Shown here: positions 7,579 through 9,529 of the stretch, piece after piece | Numbering within the stretch: the first letter of the stretch is position 1 | Layout of the letters: every line of letters begins with the position of its first letter | Made by a program: the position numbers and the translations under genes | Source: Nanobdellati archaeon | GTDB taxonomy: Archaea > SpSt-1190 | Direction of reading: 5' to 3' | NCBI GenBank assembly: GCA_015522095.1 | Contig: WAMX01000025.1 | Coordinates: forward strand, 1 to 9,529 | DNA length: 9,529 nucleotides | The notes under the pieces: model-generated | Seen by the model: the letters and a program-made list of their open reading frames with translations, nothing else | Told to the model about the DNA's origin: nothing | Databases searched by the model: none

Positions 7579-8531
7579 CTCAACCGCCTTGCGCTCATCC
7601 GGGCGAGCAGAGCATCAAGCTGTATCAGCTCGTTCGCCCCCTCAAGTATGCGAAAATCTACCTCTCCGAGGATATTTATGAGCTCTGCTTTCTCTCCCTC
7701 GGGGATGTCCATGCCCACGACTGCGCGGTGAATCTCCCTCAGCAGCACATCCCCGCTGACGCCCTTGTCCACCAGCAGTCCCAGCACCCTCTTCCTTGCC
7801 TCGCTGAATTTCCCGTCCAGCGCGAGCCTGACCAGCTCCTCAACCTCGCGGGGCTTCGCCCTCGAGGCAACCTCGTACACCGTGCCCTCCTCGATTTTTT
7901 CCCCGCTTGCGGCCGCAGACTGGAGAACATTCAACGCGAAGCGTGCATCTCCTCCCGCAACCTCCACCAGCGCCCTGTATCCGCCCTCCGAGACCTCCAG
8001 CCCCTCCCCCTTCGCGACCCTCTCCAGCATGCCGCGCAGGTCGCCCTCTTCAAAGTGCCGGAACCTGAAAACGACCGTCCTGCTCTGGATGGGCTCGATT
8101 ATCTTGCTGGGGTAGTTGCAGCTTAGTATGAACCGGCACACCGAGCTGAAATTCTCCATCGTGCGGCGCAGCGCCTGCTGCGCATCCTTCGTGAGCGCGT
8201 CCGCCTCGTCAAGGAAGATTATCTTGAAGTTCCCGCCTATGGGGCGGGTGCGGGCGAAATCCTTCACCTTCACGCGTATGACATCAATCCCCCTCTCGTC
8301 GCTTGCATTCAGCTCGAGGTAATTCTCCTTCCACTGTTCGCCGAAAAGTTCCCTTGCAAGGCAGAGCGCTGCCGTGGTCTTCCCCACGCCGGGCGGCCCC
8401 GAAAAGAGCAGGTGGGGAATGGAGCCGTCCTTAACGAATGCCCTGAGCCTCTTTACAATGTGCTCCTGATTGATCATCTCGTCGAGCTTCTTCGGGCGGT
8501 ATTTCTCCGTCCATATCTGTGAAAAATCCAT
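7575..8531 (-). CDS. rfcS: Replication factor C small subunit (clamp loader ATPase)
   Basis: This 318-aa AAA+ protein loads the PCNA clamp at primer-template junctions together with the RFC large subunit. It begins with the RFC signature WTEKYRPKKLDEM. It then has Walker A GPPGVGKTT (45-53), the LNASDERGID segment (74-83), Walker B FLDEAD (106-111), sensor 1 SCN (137-139) and sensor 2 GGDARFALN (193-201), followed by the helical collar domain. Length is normal. The trans-acting arginine-finger motif, usually SRC, reads SRT here (150-152); Arg151 is kept. ATG 8531 is the operon's first start, with a TATA-like box centred about 24 nt upstream and no Shine-Dalgarno motif, so the mRNA is probably leaderless. 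The stop overlaps the next gene (ATGA on the minus strand). Confidence 0.97.
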   Translation of the reverse strand: MDFSQIWTEKYRPKKLDEMINQEHIVKRLRAFVKDGSIPHLLFSGPPGVGKTTAALCLARELFGEQWKENYLELNASDERGIDVIRVKVKDFARTRPIGGNFKIIFLDEADALTKDAQQALRRTMENFSSVCRFILSCNYPSKIIEPIQSRTVVFRFRHFEEGDLRGMLERVAKGEGLEVSEGGYRALVEVAGGDARFALNVLQSAAASGEKIEEGTVYEVASRAKPREVEELVRLALDGKFSEARKRVLGLLVDKGVSGDVLLREIHRAVVGMDIPEGEKAELINILGEVDFRILEGANELIQLDALLARMSARRLR

Positions 8532-8551
8532 ATTCCTGCCAGCTTCACAAA

Positions 8552-8560
8552 ATTTAAAAG
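8552..8560. promoter_or_regulatory. TATA box in the rfcS / cyclotransferase divergent spacer
   Basis: ATTTAAAAG with core TTTAAA (8553-8558) lies in the 58-bp spacer. Its centre is 24.5 nt from the rfcS ATG (8531), fitting a leaderless transcript for the leftward operon. It is 34.5 nt from ATG 8590, which would give the rightward gene a leader of roughly 8 nt. An A-rich run (AAAA) precedes it in the rightward direction, as in a BRE. Whether it truly drives both genes is inferred from position. Confidence 0.65.
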
Positions 8561-8589
8561 GTTCCCATTACTCACTTAATAGTGGTCGT

Positions 8590-9294
8590 ATGGAAACCGT
8601 CAGCTACTTCGGGTATGGCTCCAACACCAGCATTGAGCGCATGGTGGGACGGGTTCTCTCCAGGCTCGAGCAGATTTACTCCGGGGGCGTGCTTGAGCGC
8701 AAGAAGCGGGAGTACGAGCGGACAATAAGGGACTCTGCAAGGCTCGCCTTCCTGCCGGGAAAATTCCTTGTCTTCAACAAGGCATCCAAGCAGTATGTCG
8801 ATGCCCTCCACCCTGAGGGAAAGCACGACAGCGTCCGGGACATGTCCTTCCCAGTTTCCGGCGCGAGCTTTGCCAGCATCGTTGACGCGAACCCCGACAA
8901 CTACTTCAGGATCATGGACGGGGAGCTCCCTGGAATTCCCCTCCCCTATGTCGTGGGGATGCTCTATGAGCTTCCGGGCGAATACTTCCCCCTCCTGAAC
9001 AGGAGCGAGGGGGTTTTCCGCCCCGGGGAGAAGGAGCCGCCGGAGTACCTGCGCCGCAGGGATGGCGGCGACTACCTCTGGTTTTCCCACTACTTCCCCG
9101 AAGTGCACAGGGTCCACACCTTCGGCGGCGAGTCCGTGGAGGCATACGTGTATGTCGCCAGCCCCGTCTGGGTGGTGAAGGGGTGGCGCCCCCGAAGGGA
9201 ATATGCCGCCTTCCTGAAGTCCCTGGACGTGGATTATCCCCCCGTCCGGCAGTATCTCGCTCATCTTGAGTTCATCGATGCCCGCGACTTGTGA
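8590..9294 (+). CDS. Gamma-glutamylcyclotransferase (AIG2/GGCT)-fold protein
   Basis: This 234-aa protein starts at ATG 8590. The N-terminus VSYFGYGSN (4-12) is the family's substrate-loop signature. It continues with LPGKFLVFNKASK (55-67), the VVGMLYELP strand (121-129) and LLNRSEG, in which Glu140 aligns with the catalytic acid of the family; Asn137 stands where Asp is common. EAYVYVA (184-190) and a C-terminal P-x-x-EY...YL helical part complete the fold. Family members release 5-oxoproline from gamma-glutamyl compounds, but many archaeal members have no known substrate and most archaea do not make glutathione, so the reaction is uncertain. The frame stays open upstream to 8470, but that would place the start inside rfcS and the promoter. 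It is followed 32 bp later by the Lon-like protease gene, which has its own TATA-like box. Confidence 0.85.
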   Translation: METVSYFGYGSNTSIERMVGRVLSRLEQIYSGGVLERKKREYERTIRDSARLAFLPGKFLVFNKASKQYVDALHPEGKHDSVRDMSFPVSGASFASIVDANPDNYFRIMDGELPGIPLPYVVGMLYELPGEYFPLLNRSEGVFRPGEKEPPEYLRRRDGGDYLWFSHYFPEVHRVHTFGGESVEAYVYVASPVWVVKGWRPRREYAAFLKSLDVDYPPVRQYLAHLEFIDARDL

Positions 9295-9299
9295 CAACC

Positions 9300-9306
9300 T
9301 TTTAAA
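9300..9306 (+). promoter_or_regulatory. TATA box of the Lon-like protease gene
   Basis: TTTTAAA lies in the 32-bp gap after the cyclotransferase stop. Its TTTAAA core is centred 23.5 nt before GTG 9327, matching the other leaderless promoters in this window. It suggests that the protease gene has its own promoter rather than relying only on read-through. Confidence 0.6.
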
Positions 9307-9326
9307 CCGTAATTCCTTCTCCTCAT

Positions 9327-9529
9327 GTGCGGTACGCCTATCTGCTGATGTTCCTGCTTGTTTCCACCCAGGCCGCCAGCCTGCTTGTGCCCGCAGTGAC
9401 CTCTCGCGGCCAGGGAATCACCGTGCGGCTTGAGTGCGAGGTGCGGCCGGGCCAGGGCCGCGTGCTCGTGTCCACCGAGCCGCTTGTGGGAGTGGACACG
9501 CAGTCCTCCGAGAAGGCGGCCGTTGCATA
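9327..9529 (+). CDS. Secreted Lon-like serine protease, N-terminal fragment, cut by window edge
   Basis: The frame is open from GTG 9327 to the right edge, giving 67 residues. ATG 9325 is in another frame and hits a stop after seven codons. Residues 1-17 are a signal peptide (MRYAYLL..., ending TQAAS). The following part has the pattern ITVRLECEVRPGQGRVLVST, then PLVGVDTQSSEKAAVA. This resembles the first strands and helix of a Lon-type proteolytic domain (V-x-x-G-x-G-x-L-x-x-T-G, then E-S-x-x-A-A). It is also like the start of the archaeal secreted serine protease family COG1750, where the motif L-x-x-x-D-x-Q-x-S occurs early. The catalytic Ser-Lys dyad would lie beyond the window. The assignment is from remembered family pattern and is moderately sure. 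Confidence 0.72.
   Translation, partial: MRYAYLLMFLLVSTQAASLLVPAVTSRGQGITVRLECEVRPGQGRVLVSTEPLVGVDTQSSEKAAVA

Noticed and set aside
7434..8126. 230-aa plus-strand open frame opposite rfcS and the membrane-protein start
   Set aside because: It spans the junction of two well-supported minus-strand genes and has shadow-type composition.
8470..8589. 40-residue N-terminal extension of the cyclotransferase gene
   Set aside because: It would start within rfcS and read through the TATA box. The extension has no family similarity, while Met at 8590 immediately precedes the conserved core.
8572..9297. 241-aa minus-strand open frame opposite the cyclotransferase gene
   Set aside because: The plus strand carries the YGSN signature and catalytic Glu. 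The minus frame shows no domain and covers the divergent promoter region.
9325..9348. ATG 9325 as a start for the last gene
   Set aside because: It runs into TGA after seven codons. GTG 9327 opens a frame with a signal peptide and Lon-like pattern.

Overview
This is a gene-dense stretch of an archaeal chromosome, GC-rich by eye. The archaeal assignment rests on the Pelota N-terminal domain, the HerA-NurA pair, the RFC small subunit and a start that looks like the archaeal secreted Lon-like protease family. TTTAAA-type TATA boxes about 24-26 bp upstream of start codons, and several GTG starts, agree with this. The lineage cannot be fixed from the sequence; a euryarchaeal or DPANN-type archaeon is possible.

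Layout, left to right. (1) The 5' part of pelA (ribosome rescue) runs leftward off the edge from GTG 403. (2) A 49-bp divergent promoter follows. (3) Two overlapping rightward genes encode a 379-aa surface protein with a type IV pilin-like N-terminus and three diverged beta-rich repeats, and a 273-aa putative lipoprotein. (4) A leftward four-gene operon is read from 8531 down to 2405: rfcS (clamp loader small subunit), an 868-aa membrane-anchored extracellular protein, nurA and herA. Its genes overlap by 4 nt, overlap by 1 nt, and are separated by 21 nt. Its end overlaps the lipoprotein gene tail-to-tail by 6 bp. (5) After a 58-bp divergent spacer there is a rightward gamma-glutamylcyclotransferase-fold gene, then the 5' end of a secreted Lon-like serine protease gene that leaves the window.

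Two themes run through the window. One is information processing: Pelota, RfcS, and NurA-HerA, which resect DNA ends during recombinational repair. The other is the cell envelope: four of the eight other genes' products carry a signal peptide, signal anchor or lipobox. The most unusual point is that a large exported protein lies, translationally coupled, between a clamp-loader gene and the nuclease-helicase pair. Genes at the head of transcripts appear leaderless or nearly so, while genes inside operons have Shine-Dalgarno motifs. No RNA genes, CRISPR arrays, insertion sequences or gene-free stretches above 60 bp were seen.
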